Shown here: in pieces, positions 11,298-22,728 of the stretch
How the letters are laid out: each line of letters begins with the position of its first letter
How positions within the stretch are numbered: position 1 is the stretch's first letter
Source: Areca catechu
Taxonomy: Eukaryota; Streptophyta; Magnoliopsida; Arecales; Arecaceae
Length of the DNA stretch: 64,000 nt
Assembly (NCBI GenBank): GCA_021397845.1
Contig: CM038050.1
Location: 109,729,891 to 109,793,890, forward strand
Reading direction: 5' to 3'
Translations under genes and position numbers: made by a program
Notes under the pieces: generated by a model
What the model was told of the DNA's origin: nothing
What the model saw: the letters and a program-made list of their open reading frames with translations, nothing else
Database searches by the model: none

Positions 11298-11967
11298 AAC
11301 TCGTCAATTTCCTTCAAAATTCCTCAAAATGATTTATAAATTCTCAAAAATATATTTAAAGCTTCTCTAAGAATTCATTCTAAATTTTTCCAAATTTTAT
11401 TTTGACAAATTTTTTTTTTTTTTGGGAGGTCGACACTTAGAATTTCGGAGGTCGACACTTGAGGTCGACCCCTGAAATTTTTGAGAGGTCGACACTTGGA
11501 CGGAAAACCTTTTTTTTTTAAAACCCGTCCGCGAGCCCTTTTCTTCCATTTCTTTTCGTTTTCTTCCTTGTGTGGTCCCCCTCCTACGTTCCTAAACTTT
11601 GAATAGTGGATTTCCAACCCTCTCCTTCCTCTTTTTGGGTAATCTTCTCCTCCCCTCTCGTTTTCTTTTGGACCGAACCATTTTTGACCGTGTTCTTTGT
11701 TTTTGGGCAACCGTAAGCTTTTGCTTCTATTTACCCTCAATTATCGGTTGATATTCGATTGAAAACACTCATTTCTTCCCTCCATTTCATGCATTTCCTC
11801 TATTTTCTCTCTTTTTCTGTCAATTTCACAAACCCTCACTTACCTTTGCACGGTTCCTTCATTCGCCCAGCTGTGAAATCCTTTTCACCTCCCCAAAATT
11901 CTTGGTTCTCCTCTTTCTTAGCACTACATTATCCTACTTCCCCCTAACTTACCCCCCTTCCATCCAT
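11298..11967 (+). promoter_or_regulatory. B copy 1 pol-ORF3 spacer with GAGGTCGAC array
   Basis: No coding sequence. Four copies of GAGGTCGACac/cc lie between about 11425 and 11492, then a T run, then a strongly pyrimidine-rich leader (CCTTTTCTTCC, TTTCTCTC, CCTTCC) up to the ORF3 ATG at 11968. The same motif is repeated ten times in this element's LTR upstream of its TATA-like box. I infer an internal promoter or other control region for ORF3. Confidence 0.5.
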
Positions 11968-13219
11968 ATGGGTCAAAGGAAGCATTTGGCTGTAAGGAAA
12001 AGGAGAGTGGAACAAGGCCAGGGTAGTACTGAGCGACGAAGAAAGACCAGACATGAGCATGAGCCATCCCCAGTGGTACCTGCACCAGTGCCAGCCAGCT
12101 TAGTACGGAAGAGCATTGCGAGTGGGAGACGTGTGGACATACCCTTCTGGGATCAGCATCACTTTTTTATTGGAGATGTACTGAGAGATGCAGGTCTGGT
12201 TCACTTCTGCACGATGACTGAGAGATTCTACCCAGACCTCATCAGGGAGTTCTATGCATCCATGGCCACTGATGACATTGGATGGTCTGCTACTGTTCGT
12301 GGGATTGAGATTCCATTGACACCGGAGGTCATCAGTCGTGTTTGGAGGATTCCACTTCATGGCACAGCCGCCACTTCTATCAGCGACCGAGAGCGCGCCT
12401 TCAGATGTATCTTAGAGCGCGAGGATGTTAGCGGCATTTCCACAGTAGCCGCTAACCAGCTATCATTGGAGATGAGAGTGCTGCATCATATCATCGCCCG
12501 CATCTTGATTCCAAAGAGCGGGAGGTTCGACTTTATTACTGAGCGTGAGCTAGTGTTGATGGTGTCCCTGAGACAGCAGACTCCCATCAACCTTCCCAGG
12601 ATCATGCTTCAGCAGATGGGAGAGGCAGCATCTCATAGGAGACTAGTTCAGCCATATGGCATGGGGCTGACACAGTTATTTAGGGAGTATGGAGTATCAT
12701 TTGTTGGTATACCCTTCAGTCAGCTGCAGCATACTGACACATATGGAGAGAAATCCCTGCATAGGATGGGATTTCGACTGATTGGTGATCGATGGGTGCG
12801 ACGTGAGTCTGGCCAGGAGTCAGATTAGGAGGAGGAGATTCGAGCAGCTGAGGCAGGGCCTTCAGAGCCTACTGATCATGGTGCACCTCCTCGTCCAGCA
12901 CCAGAGTCAGAGACTGCGGAGCCTGAGCCATTCACGCCACCACCCTCATCAGCTCCAGCACCTTTTGCTACTGCTACACCACAGAGGACTACAGCGAGCA
13001 CATCGAACTTTGAGCAGAGAGTGACTGATCACATTTCAGAGGTCCGGACAGAGATTGCTGGTGTACGACAGGAACTACATGGTCTGCGGATCCACATAGA
13101 CATGCGCATTGGAGCTCTCTCAGCTACTATCGATGTAGGATTCTGAAAGATCCTCGGCTTACTGAGATTGGCATTGCCACCAGGGACTGTAGATCCGACA
13201 GTGCCTCCTCCACATTCCA

Positions 13220-13250
<31 letters not shown>

Positions 13251-13767
13251 CTCTAGTGGCTATAGTGACAGTGATGGAGATCAGCCTGGAGCAGGTAGCT
13301 CTGATGTTCCACCTGCTGATCCGATTCCAGAGATTCCCCCTTCTGCAGATCCTCCTTCTACTGATCTTCCCAGTACTGATCCTCCAGCTACAGATATGCC
13401 AGTAGATACTGAAATTACTGAGTCACTCTTTGAGACTATTACATGCATTCCAGATGATAGAGTGGAGCATACAGAGACTGATATTGATGATCCCACTGCT
13501 TATGAGCTTGTCAGCAGGCACACTCCAGCTCAGTCTACTCAGCATACTGATCCACCTCCTCCTACTGCTACTACTTCTGTTAGGACACCTTCGAAGTCTT
13601 TTCCATGGACCTATAGATCTCGTAGGACTACCCCTAGGTTTGGTCCCTCTCTGAGGACTCGGAGTCTTACTCATAAGACTCCAAATTCTCATCTAGGATC
13701 TCGGCTCCTATCTCTTTTGATATACCTTTTGATGAGGAGTAGCCTCATAGATTTGCTTGATGTATGA
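11968..13767 (+). pseudogene. B copy 1 ORF3 (SIRE-type third ORF), two stops
   Basis: The ATG at 11968 (MGQRKHLAVRKRR) is preferred to the upstream one at 11902 because copy 2 opens there. A basic N-terminus (residues 1-35) is followed by a conserved domain of about 210 residues containing HHFFIGDVLRDAG, REFYAS, GIEIPLTPEVISRVW, ILEREDVSG and ANQLSLEMRVLHHIIARI, the kind annotated in plants as a putative plant transposon protein. Then come a Pro/Ala/Glu-rich stretch, a helical segment (VTDHISEVRTEIAGVRQEL), a run of ten Asp and a Pro/Ser/Thr-rich tail. TAG at 12826-12828 and TGA at 13144-13146 interrupt one frame. No signal peptide or membrane segment is evident, so I do not call it an envelope. 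Function unknown. Confidence 0.8.
13222..13251 (+). repeat. GAT microsatellite encoding Asp run in ORF3
   Basis: Ten GAT units in frame give ten consecutive Asp residues; copy 2 has a shorter, interrupted version near 22646-22677. Confidence 0.9.
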
Positions 13768-14356
13768 TGTACTAGTTTGCTTTGTATGTTCTGATGTATC
13801 AGTGTTTTGTGCTTACTATGTAAGCAATTTTGTACTGAATACATTCATTTATATATTTATCTACATTGTGGTATTTTACTGTCTGATGCCAGCTCTTAGC
13901 ATTTATCTTTTTAAACCCTCAAGTTAGAATGTCTTTGCTATATCGAATGCACAAATTGAGGGGGAGCATGTATTTTATGCAACTAAGTACTTCATTGTAA
14001 TGGAACATAATTTTTTTTAGTATATCTTTTACTACAAAGAATGCATTTTTGATTCTTGACAAAAAGGGAGTATAGTAAAGTATATATGATTCTTATGACT
14101 CTTTCATAGAGTATAGTAAAGTATATATGGTTCTTATGACTCTTTCATAAAGTAGAGTAAAGCTATTATAGTTCTTAACTTTTTGACTCATGAGAATGTT
14201 TTCACAAAAGAAAAGAAGTAGATGAAAAGTAAAATTTTTATGATATACTCATATATGTGAGGTTTCTTTGAATTTTTTTTTTTTAATGCTATATTTTGCT
14301 TTTGGACTTAATTGCATATATACTCAAGGTTTTGTCATCATCAAAAAGGCGGAGAT
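13768..14356 (+). other. B copy 1 3' noncoding tail with polypurine tracts
   Basis: No ORF. It contains an early purine tract TTGAGGGGGAG (about 13956), a 41-bp unit GAGTATAGTAAAGTATATAT repeated at 14068 and 14109 with a third partial copy, a second purine run AAAAAGGGAG (about 14061-14070) and the LTR-adjacent tract AAAAAGGCGGAGAT (14343-14356), the expected plus-strand primer. About 960 bases covering the ORF3 end and most of this tail are deleted in copy 2. Confidence 0.75.
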
Positions 14357-14644
14357 TGTTGGCTTTGGTACCTTAGTTTTGATGATCAACAAAAGGTTGA
14401 GTATATGTTTGGACTAATGTTTCATTTCGAGATAAAGTTCAGGCCATAAGTTATTCAAAAAGAGTATCAAGAGTACAATGATGAAACCAAGCTTGCTTGA
14501 CTTGGAAAAGAGCTCTTCTACCTTAAACAAGATCAAATTTCTCATATTGGACCTTCTTATTAACAAGTAATTGACAAAAGATTCAAAGGCTTAGAGAAAC
14601 TCAAGCATGGCACGCACCTCTCAAGAGTTTCAGAAAATTTCAGA

Positions 14645-15029
14645 CCAGAGGTCGACACCTTGCCAAAGGTCGACCACCAGAGGTCGACTCATGAAGAAAA
14701 GAAAAGTTCAGCAAGGTCGGCACGGCAAAATTTCAGTGGCACGCTTCAAAGGTCACCACCTGAGGTCGACACCTGTCCAGAGGTCGACACTAGAGGTCGA
14801 CTCATCGCCTGAGAATTCAAACTGGGCAGAACTTTGGTTTTCTGGATTTTTGCCTAAGGTAAACTAGAGGTCGACTCATGAGGTCGACACTTGACCAGAG
14901 GTCGACTCATGCGGTCGACTCATGGCATAACGGCTAGTTTTTCTGAACTTTTGATTTGATTTATAACGTCATATTTTTTTATTCTAACAGTCTTGTGGAG
15001 TTGTTTCAGCTTGAATGAAGTATTTAACC
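14645..15029 (+). promoter_or_regulatory. B LTR GTCGAC array and TATA-like box
   Basis: Ten exact GTCGAC hexamers, mostly as GAGGTCGACAC or GAGGTCGACTCATG, fall between 14645 and 14930, about 90 bases before TATTTAACC (15021-15029). The arrangement is that of a repeated upstream element before a core promoter. Function is inferred from position only. Confidence 0.6.
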
Positions 15030-15342
15030 TCCACCTAACTTCAAAAAAAAAAGGAGACAAAGTGAAAAAGAAGAGAGAAAAGTACAAAGCTTTCAATCAA
15101 TCCTAAGCCAAAAAGAGTGAAAAACCAAGAGATTTCTTAGCCAAAAGCTTTCCATTTTTTGAGGAATCCAGCTTTCAAGTCTTTGGCATTTAGTGAGGTC
15201 CAAGATTCCAAGAGGAAGACTTGAAGAGTCTCCAACAAGAGCTACATCGAATTATTTTTGCTCAAAAGGAGTTTGTCTTGTTTTTATTCATTGTATTCAT
15301 ATTCTATTTGTGTTAGCCTAGTTTCAAGGGAATTTGAAACTA

Positions 15343-15557
15343 GTGTGAGGTTTGTTGGTGAGCCAATTGATAAAACAACTAGGGTTGCTTGTAAGCCCGA
15401 AGCTAAAACAAGTGTGTGAGGTTTGTTGGTGAGCCAATTGATAAAACCAAATAGGTTGCTTGTAAGCCCGAAGCTAAAACAAGTGTGTGAGGTTTGTTGG
15501 TGAGCCAATTGATAAACCCAACTAGGGTTGCTTGTAAGCCCGAAGCTAAACAAGTGT
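15343..15557 (+). repeat. B LTR 71-bp tandem repeat x 3
   Basis: Units starting GTGTGAGGTTTGTTGGTGAG at 15343, 15414 and 15485 each contain AATTGATAAAAC, AGGGTTGCTT and AAGCCCGAAGC. The same array is in the other B LTR near 30240-30460. It lies downstream of the core promoter, comparable to the array in A's LTR. Confidence 0.9.
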
Positions 15558-15871
15558 GTAAGGTTTTGACTTGTGAGCCTTGTAAACAAGTCGGCTGTAA
15601 TCTAGAGAAGATTATAGTGGAAATTCCCAAGTGGAGCTTGGGGAGTGGATGTAGGTGCTAGGTGCACCGAACCACTATACGTTTTGTGTTTGCATTGCTT
15701 TACTCTCTATCTTCTTTTGCTCTTTAATTGTTGTTATCTTTCATTGCTTCCGTTGCACATTTACTTGAGCACTATCACTCTTCACATTTGAACTTGATAG
15801 CACATATATTGCTTTATTTTTTAAAAGACCCAATTCACCCCCCCTCTTAGGCACCATATCTGGGCAACAAG

Positions 15872-15881
15872 TGGTATCAAG
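15872..15881 (+). other. B primer-binding site (initiator tRNA-Met)
   Basis: TGGTATCAAG begins two bases after the LTR end. Against the standard TGGTATCAGAGC one or two bases differ after TGGTATCA. Confidence 0.75.
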
Positions 15882-15914
15882 CACCGGTACTCCAACGATA
15901 TTGAGTGAAAGATC

Positions 15915-17636
15915 ATGGCCGCCCCAATTGGAATGGGTGTAGTTGAAGGTCAAGCATCAAATCGCCCTCCTTTCTTTAATGGCACAAACTACACATACTG
16001 GAAAACTCGTATGCGCATTTATTTACAAGCTGTAGATTATAATATATGGAGAGTAATTACTAAAGGGCCTCATCAGCCCACTCACTTGGTTAATGGCATT
16101 ATCACCTCAAAATCTGAAGAAGAATGGGATGACAATGACATCAAACAAGCTGAGTTAAATGTTAAGGCGATGAATTTGCTATTCTGTGCACTTGACCCAA
16201 GTGAATTTAACAGAATACCAATTGTATTTCCGCAAAGAAATTTGGGATACACTTGAGGTTACCCATGAGGGTACACACCAAGTGAAGACCACAAAGGTGA
16301 ACATGCTCATTCATACGTATGAGATGTTCAGGATGGAACCAACTGAAAGTATTAGTGAAATGTACACTAGATTTACCAATATAGTAAATGGTATGAGGAG
16401 TTTGGGAAAGATTATATCTAATGGTGAACTTGTTAACAAACTTCTCAGGTCTCTTCCGGCTTCATGGGATGCGAAAGTAACGGCCATAGAAGAAGCCAAG
16501 GATGTCAATACTCTACCTCTTGAGCAGCTTCTTGGATCCTGATGACTTATGAGCTTTCACTAAACAGAAGACAGTGGACAATGATAAGAAAAGAAAGCCA
16601 TAGCCTTCAAGTCCACTACAAAGGAAGAGTCAAGTGATGAATCAGAAGAAGAAGCTGATGATGATGAGACAGCCCTCATTACAAGAAAATTCAGAAGATT
16701 CATGAAAAGAAGAAGGGCTTCTACAAGAAAAGGCCACAAAAAGGTGATTACTATAAAGATAAAGAGAAAGAAAAGAAAGGGATCCACCCATCTGCTTCGA
16801 GTGCAAGAAGCCTGGACATTATAAAATGGATTGCCCTTTGCTTAAAAAGAGTCGAAGGATGTTGAGAAAGAAAGCCATGATGGCTACCTGGAGTGAGAGT
16901 GAGGACTCCAGCAGTGATGAAGAGCAGCAGGAAGTCGCCAACCTGTGTTTCATGGCCATGAAGATGATGAGGTAAATTCTGAACCTAAAATGAATTTACT
17001 TTTATGAATTACATGATGCTTTTGATGATTTAGTTATGGAGTATGAAAAACTAAAACTGAAAAATAAGAAATTAAGAAAGCTAAATCAAGAGCTTACCAA
17101 AGTTCAGACAAGTTTTCAACTGAAATTGAAGATTTAATTCAAGAAAATAAGAAATTAACTGAACATGTAAAGACCTTGAAAATGATAAGGACAATCTTAT
17201 AAAAGAAAAGGATTCTTTGAAAAATAATAGAAGTTTTGAAACTAATGAGAAAATTGAAAAACAAACAAAGAACTGTTGCTTCAAAACAAGAATTACAAAG
17301 AAGAATTAGAAAAAGTGAAACCTTTTGTAGAAAAGTTTACTTATAGTTCAGAAAAATTAAGTATGCTTTTAAACAGTCAACATGCAGTTTTTAACAAAAC
17401 TGGACTTGGATTTAAGCCACAGAATCAACAAAAACTTTTCAAAAACTTTTTCATACCTGCATCTTTTAATATTACCTGCTATGCATGTGGTAAGTTAGGA
17501 CATAAATCATATACTTGTAATAGAAGAAAATCAAGTACCTTTGGAAAGATTTGGGTTCCAAAGGAACCAATTTGTCTAACCCTAAAGGACCAAAGATGAC
17601 TTGGGTACCTAAAGTTTCAACTTATCAATTTCTGCA
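15915..17636 (+). pseudogene. B copy 2 gag, frameshifted
   Basis: The ATG at 15915 opens MAAPIGMGVVEGQASNRPPF with FFNGTNYTYWKTRM, a DUF4219-like start, then the UBN2-type gag domain (YEMFRMEPTESISEMYTRF). The first CCHC knuckle lies near 16795-16840 and the second, CYACGKLGHKSYTC, near 17478-17520, with a coiled-coil region between. Frame changes occur near 16250, 16540, 16700, 16960 and 17560. Here gag runs into the protease with no stop at the boundary, because it reads TTATCAATTTC where copy 1 has an extra A. Complete N-terminus, unlike copy 1. Confidence 0.88.
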
Positions 17637-20600
17637 GGTGTGTCTTGCAACCAAAAATAAAAGAAGAATGTGGTATCTGGACAGTGGTTGCTCAAGGCAC
17701 ATGACTGGGGATGTGAAGCAATTCTCATCACTAGTAGCTATAAATGGAGGAAACGTTACTTTTGGTGATAATGGAAAAGGTAAAATCGTCGAAATTGGTA
17801 AATCCATATCACCCCTAATGCTTATGTGGATAATGTATTATTTGTTGATGGTTTGAAGCATAATCTTTTTAGCATTAGTCAGTTTTGTGATAAGGGTTTT
17901 AAAGTAATTTTGAATCATCTTTGTGCATGGTGTCTAGTCTAGATGTCGATGGCATCAAGTTCACTGGTCATAGGCATGGAAACATTTACATGGTTGATCT
18001 TGATGATCTAGCCATGGAAAGTGGTCAATGCCTAGTGGCTAGGAAGCCAAGGCAAGTGAAACTAGTTGGCTTTGGCATCGCAGGCTAGGGCATGCTAGTA
18101 TGCATTTAATTTCAAAATTAAGCAAAAAAGATCTTGTAAAAGAATTGCCAAAACTCACATTTGAAAAAGATAAGATTTGTGCTGCATGTCAATTTGGAAA
18201 ACAAACTAAATCTACTTTCAAACCTAAAGGAGTAGTATCTACTACTAGACCCCTTGAATTATTGCATATGGACCTCTTTGGACCAACCAGAACAACTAGT
18301 TTGGGAGGTAAGAAATATGGGCTAGTAATTGTAGATGATTACTCACGATTTACTTGGGTAATGTTTTTAGCTCATAAAGATGAAACGTTTTCAGCTTTTG
18401 TTAAATTTCATAAAAGGGTTCAAACGAAAAAGATCTCATTATTGTTTATTTACGTAGTGATCATGGAACTGAATTTGACAATCATGATTTTGAAGCTTTT
18501 GTAACAATAATGGCATTAGTCATAATTTTTTCTGCACCTAGGACACCTCAACAAAATGGGGTGGTAGAAAGAAAAAACAGGACTCTTGAAGAAATGGCAC
18601 GCACAATGCTTTGCGAAAATGATTTACCTATATTTTTTGGGCAGAAGCCATTAATACTTCCTGTTACATTTTAAATCGTGTTTTAATTCGACCTATTTTG
18701 AAGAAAACACCATAGCTTTGAAAAATCGAAAACCTAATCTTAAATATTTTTGTGTATTTGGTTGCCGCTGTTTCATATTAAACAATGGCAAAGACAATAT
18801 CAGTAAATTTGATGCCAAGTCAGATGAGGGTATCTTCTTAGGATACTCTACTTCTAGCAAGGCATACAGGGTCTTCAACAGAAGAACTCTTCTAGTTGAA
18901 GAATCAATTCATGTAGTGTTTGATGAAACTAACAAAAATCTTCTAGAAAAGAATTTCTATAATGATGAAACAGGTACAAAGAAGCTTGAACAATTAACAA
19001 TCAATGAAGATGTGCCCAAAGAAATGATGATCAAGAAAATGAAGATCAAATTCAAGAGATCAATGCAACTTCACCAAAACCTTTACCTAAAGAGTGGAGG
19101 TATGCACACGGACACCCCAAAGAGCTAATTATTGGTGATCCATCAAAGGGAGTAAGTACACGCTTTTCTATCAGAAATGTTTGTGATTATTTAGCTTTTG
19201 TTTCTCAAATAGAGCCTAAGTCAATTGAAGAAGCTGAAAAAGATTGTAACTGGATTAATGCCATGCAAGATGAACTAAATCAATTTAAAAGAAATAATGT
19301 TTGGACTTTAACTGAAAGACCCCCTAATGTTTCTGTAATTGGCACAAAATGGGTTTTTAGAAATAAACTTGATGAACGGTATTGTAACTAGAAACAAAGC
19401 TAGACTTGTTGCTAAAGGCTACAACCAGGAAGAAGGGATTGACTTTGATGAAACCTTTGCTCCTGTTGCTAGGCTGGAAGCAATTAGACTTTTACTTGCT
19501 TTTGCTTGTTTTATGGATTTCAAGTTATTTCAAATGGATGTTAAAAGTGCTTTTTAAATGGATTTATTGAAGAGGAAGTTTATGTTGAACAACCTCCTGG
19601 TTTTGAAAATCATGAATTTCCTAACCATGTTTTTAAATTGCATAAAGCATTGTATGGTTTAAAGCAAGCTCGTAGAGCTTGGTATGATAGATTAAGTTCA
19701 TTTTTGATGAAGAATGATTTTTCTAGAGGTAATGTAGATAATACATTGTTTTTGAAAAAGAAAAATGATGATCTCTTAATAGTACAAATCTATGTAGATG
19801 ATATTATTTTTGGTGCTACTAACGAATGTCTTTGTCAAGAGTTTGCAATGTTAATGCAGAGTGAGTTCGAGATGAGCATGATGGGAGAACTCAACTTCTT
19901 CCTCGGACTCCAAATTAAGCAAACCAAAGAGGGGATCTTCATCAACCAGCCAAGTACACAAGGAATATTGAAAAAGTTTGGGATGGAGACTACCAAACCA
20001 ATAGGTACCCCTATGAGCTCTTCATGTAAATTAGACAAAGATGAATGTGGTAAATCAGTAGACCAAAATTTATATAGAGGCATGATTGGTTCATTGCTAT
20101 ATCTAACTGCCAGTATACCAGATATAATGTTTAGTGTTTGTATGTGTACACGTTTTCAGTCTGCTCCTAAAGAATCACATCTCTTAGCTGTAAAACGTAT
20201 ATTTAGATACTTATCTGGGTCAATTGAAATTGGTCTTTGGTACTCTAGAGAGTCATCATATGAATTGATTGCTTATTCTGATGCTGATTTTGCTGGGTGC
20301 AAACTTGATCGTAAAAGTACTAGTGGAACTTGTCAATTCCTAGGAGTTAATTTGATTTCATAGAGCAGGAAGAAACAGAATTCGATTGCTCTATCTACGG
20401 CGAAGCCGAATATATAGCATTCAGAAGCTGTTGTGCTCAGATTCTATGGATCAAACAACAACTCGAGGACTTTGGCATCAAACTAACTAAGACACCCATA
20501 AGATGTGATAATACTAGTGCAATCAATTTAACGAAAAATCCTGTACAACATTCAAGAAGCAAACATATTGAAATAAGACATCACTTCATAAGAGATCACG

Positions 20601-20733
20601 TTCAAAACTCTAATGTGTTGTTGGAATTTATTTTACTGATTATCAATTGGCTGATATATTCACAAAACCATTGAATGAAGATAGATTTTGCATGATCAGA
20701 AGAGAATTGGGAGTCATTGACCCTTTTGCTTGA
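17637..20733 (+). pseudogene. B copy 2 pol (protease, integrase, RT, RNase H)
   Basis: Same domain order as copy 1. Protease YLDSGCSRHMTGD near 17671-17710; integrase with zinc pair and HMDLFGP near 18265; the third catalytic Glu is intact (GAA at 18567-18569). RVT_2 with YVDD at 19791-19802; RNase H SDADFAGC near 20275 and an acidic Glu region near 20400. Breaks: near 17800, 17910, 18040, 18420, 18500, 18710, 19020, 19375, 19553 and a TAG at about 20360 where copy 1 has TGG. Most are one-base homopolymer changes relative to copy 1, so the two copies are complementary in where they are broken. Confidence 0.88.
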
Positions 20734-21392
20734 AACTCATCAATTTCCATCAAAATTCCTCAAAATGATTTATAAATTCTCAAAATATATTTAAAGCTTC
20801 TCTAAGAATTCATTCTAAATTTTTCCAAATTTATTTTGACAAATTTTTTTTTTTTTTGGGAGGTCGACACTTAGAATTTCGGAGGTCGACACTTGAGGTC
20901 GACCCCTGAAATTTTTGAGAGGTCGACACTTGGACGGAAACCTGTTTTTTTTTTAAAACCCGTCTGCGAGCCCTTTTCTTCCATTTCTTTCGTTTTCTCC
21001 CTCGTGTGGTCCCCCTCCTACGTTCATAAACTTTGAACAGTGGATTTCCAACCCTCTCTTTCCTCTTTTTGGGTAATCTTCTCCTCCCCTCTCATTTTCT
21101 TTTGGACCGAACCATTTTTGACCGTGTTCTTTGTTTTTGGGCAACTATAAGCTTTTGCTTCTATTTACCCTCAATTATCGATTGATATTCGATTGAAAAC
21201 ACTCATTTCTTCCCACCATTTCGTGCATTTCCTCTATTTGCTCTCTTTTTCTGTCAAACCCTCACTTACCTTTGCACGGTTCCTTCATTCGCCCAACTGT
21301 GAAATCCTTTTCACCTCTCCAAAATTCTTGGTTCTCCTCTTTCTTAGCACTACATTATCCTACTTCCCCCTAACTTCCCCCCTTCCATCCAT
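20734..21392 (+). promoter_or_regulatory. B copy 2 pol-ORF3 spacer with GAGGTCGAC array
   Basis: Four GAGGTCGAC motifs at about 20859-20930, a T run and a pyrimidine-rich leader ending at the ORF3 ATG, as in copy 1. No coding sequence. Confidence 0.5.
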
Positions 21393-22706
21393 ATGGGTCC
21401 AAGGAAGCATTTGGCTGTAAGGAAAAGGAGATTGGAACAAGGCCAAGGTAGTACTGAGCGACGAAGAAAGACCAGACATGAGCGTGAGCTGTCCCCAGTG
21501 GTACCTGCACCAGTGCCAGCCAGCTTAGTATGGAAGAGCATTACGAGCGAGAGACGTGTGGGCGTACCCTTCTGGGATCAGCATCACCTTTTTATTGGAG
21601 ATGTACTGAGAGATGCAGGTCAGGTTCACTTCTGCACGATGACTGAGAGATTCTACCCAGACCTCATCAGGGAGTTCTATGCATCCATGGCCACTAATGG
21701 CATTAGATGGTCTGCTACTGTTCGTGGGATTGAGATTCCAGTGACACCGGAGGTCATCAGTCGTGTTTGGAGGATTCCACGTCAGGGCACAGCCGCCACT
21801 TCTATCAGCGACCGAGAGCGCGCCTTCAGATGTATCTTAGAGCGCGAGGATGTTAGCGGCATTTCCACAGTAGCTGCTAACCAGCTATCATTGGAGATGA
21901 AAGTGCTGCATCATATCATCGCCCGCATCTTGATTCCAAAGAGCGGGAGGTTTGACTTTATTACTGAGCGTGAGCTAGTGTTGATGGTGTCCCTGAGACA
22001 GCAGACTCTCATCAACCTTCCCAGGATCATGCTTCAGCAGATGGGTGAGGCAGCATCTCATAGGCGACTAGTTCAGCCATATGGCATGGGGCTGACACAG
22101 TTATTTAGGGAGTATGGAGTATCATTTGTTGGTATACCCTTCAGTCAGCTGCAGCATACTGACACATATGGAGAGAAATCCCTGCATAGGATGGGATTTC
22201 GACTGATTGGTGATCGATGGGTGCGACGTGAGTCTGGCCAGGAGCCAGATGAGGAGGAGGAGATTCGAGCAGCTGAGACAGGGCCTTCAGAGCCTACTGA
22301 TCATGGTGCACCTCCTTGTCCAGCACCAGAGTTAGAGACTGCGAAGCCTGAGCTATTCACGCCACCACCCTCATCAGCTCCAGCACCTTTTGCTACTGCC
22401 ACACCATAGAGGACTACAGCGAGCACATCGGACTTTGAGCAGGGAGTGACTGATCACATTTCAGAGGTCCGGACAGAGATTGCTGGTGTACGACAGGAAC
22501 TACATGGTCTGTGGATCCACACAGACATGTGCATTGGAGCTCTCTCAGCTACTGTCGATGTAGGATTCCGACAGATCCTCAGCTTACTGAGATTGGCATT
22601 GCCACCAGGGACTGTAGATCTGATAGTGCCTCCTCCACATTCTGATGATGAAGCTGATGATGATGATGATGATGATGACTCCAGTGGCTATAGTGACAGT
22701 GATTGA
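21393..22706 (+). pseudogene. B copy 2 ORF3, 3'-deleted
   Basis: It opens MGPRKHLAVRKRR at 21393. The conserved domain (HHLFIGDVLRDAG, GIEIPVTPEVISRVW, ANQLSLEMKVLHHIIARI) is intact and extends through the Glu-rich region that is stopped in copy 1. A TAG at 22407-22409 interrupts the Pro-rich part; the frame then continues through VTDHISEVRTEIAGVRQEL and an Asp run to a TGA at 22704. The remaining C-terminal third seen in copy 1 is removed by a deletion just downstream. Stops differ from those of copy 1, so they arose independently after the copies separated. Confidence 0.8.
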
Positions 22707-22728
22707 GATCAGCCTGGAGCAGGTAGCT

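Larger units (their letters stand above)
7001..15869 (+). mobile_element. Element B copy 1: SIRE-type Copia, 5'-truncated
   Basis: Nearly identical to copy 2 from 16464 onward, but it lacks a 5' LTR, primer site and the first 180 or so codons of gag. It carries gag, complete-order pol, ORF3, a noncoding tail and the LTR 14357-15869 that it shares with copy 2. The missing 5' end and the missing A segment are best explained by one deletion across the A/B junction, with ATGGGA microhomology. Copy 1 keeps about 960 bases at the end of ORF3 and the tail that copy 2 has lost. Confidence 0.9.
14357..15869 (+). repeat. B central LTR (3' of copy 1, 5' of copy 2)
   Basis: It starts TGTTGGCTTTGGTACC after a polypurine tract and ends TCTGGGCAACA before the copy 2 primer site; 1513 bp. 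It matches the split LTR at 22839-23208 plus 29590-30771. It carries ten GTCGAC motifs, a TATA-like TATTTAACC at 15021, a purine-rich stretch, and three 71-bp repeats. A single LTR serving both bodies defines the tandem structure. Confidence 0.95.

Noticed and set aside
13220..13405. Frame beginning with ten Met
   Set aside because: Out-of-frame reading of the GAT microsatellite of ORF3.
11968..13767. Calling ORF3 an envelope gene
   Set aside because: No signal peptide, membrane segment or envelope motif is visible; the name envelope-like for SIRE ORF3 is historical.
15343..15557. CRISPR array
   Set aside because: Contiguous tandem repeats without unique spacers, in a plant LTR.
15284..15630. 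Minus-strand frames with a repeated WLTNKPHTLVLASGLQ-like peptide
   Set aside because: They are the antisense translation of the 71-bp LTR repeats; the same occurs at 30286-30489. No independent coding evidence.
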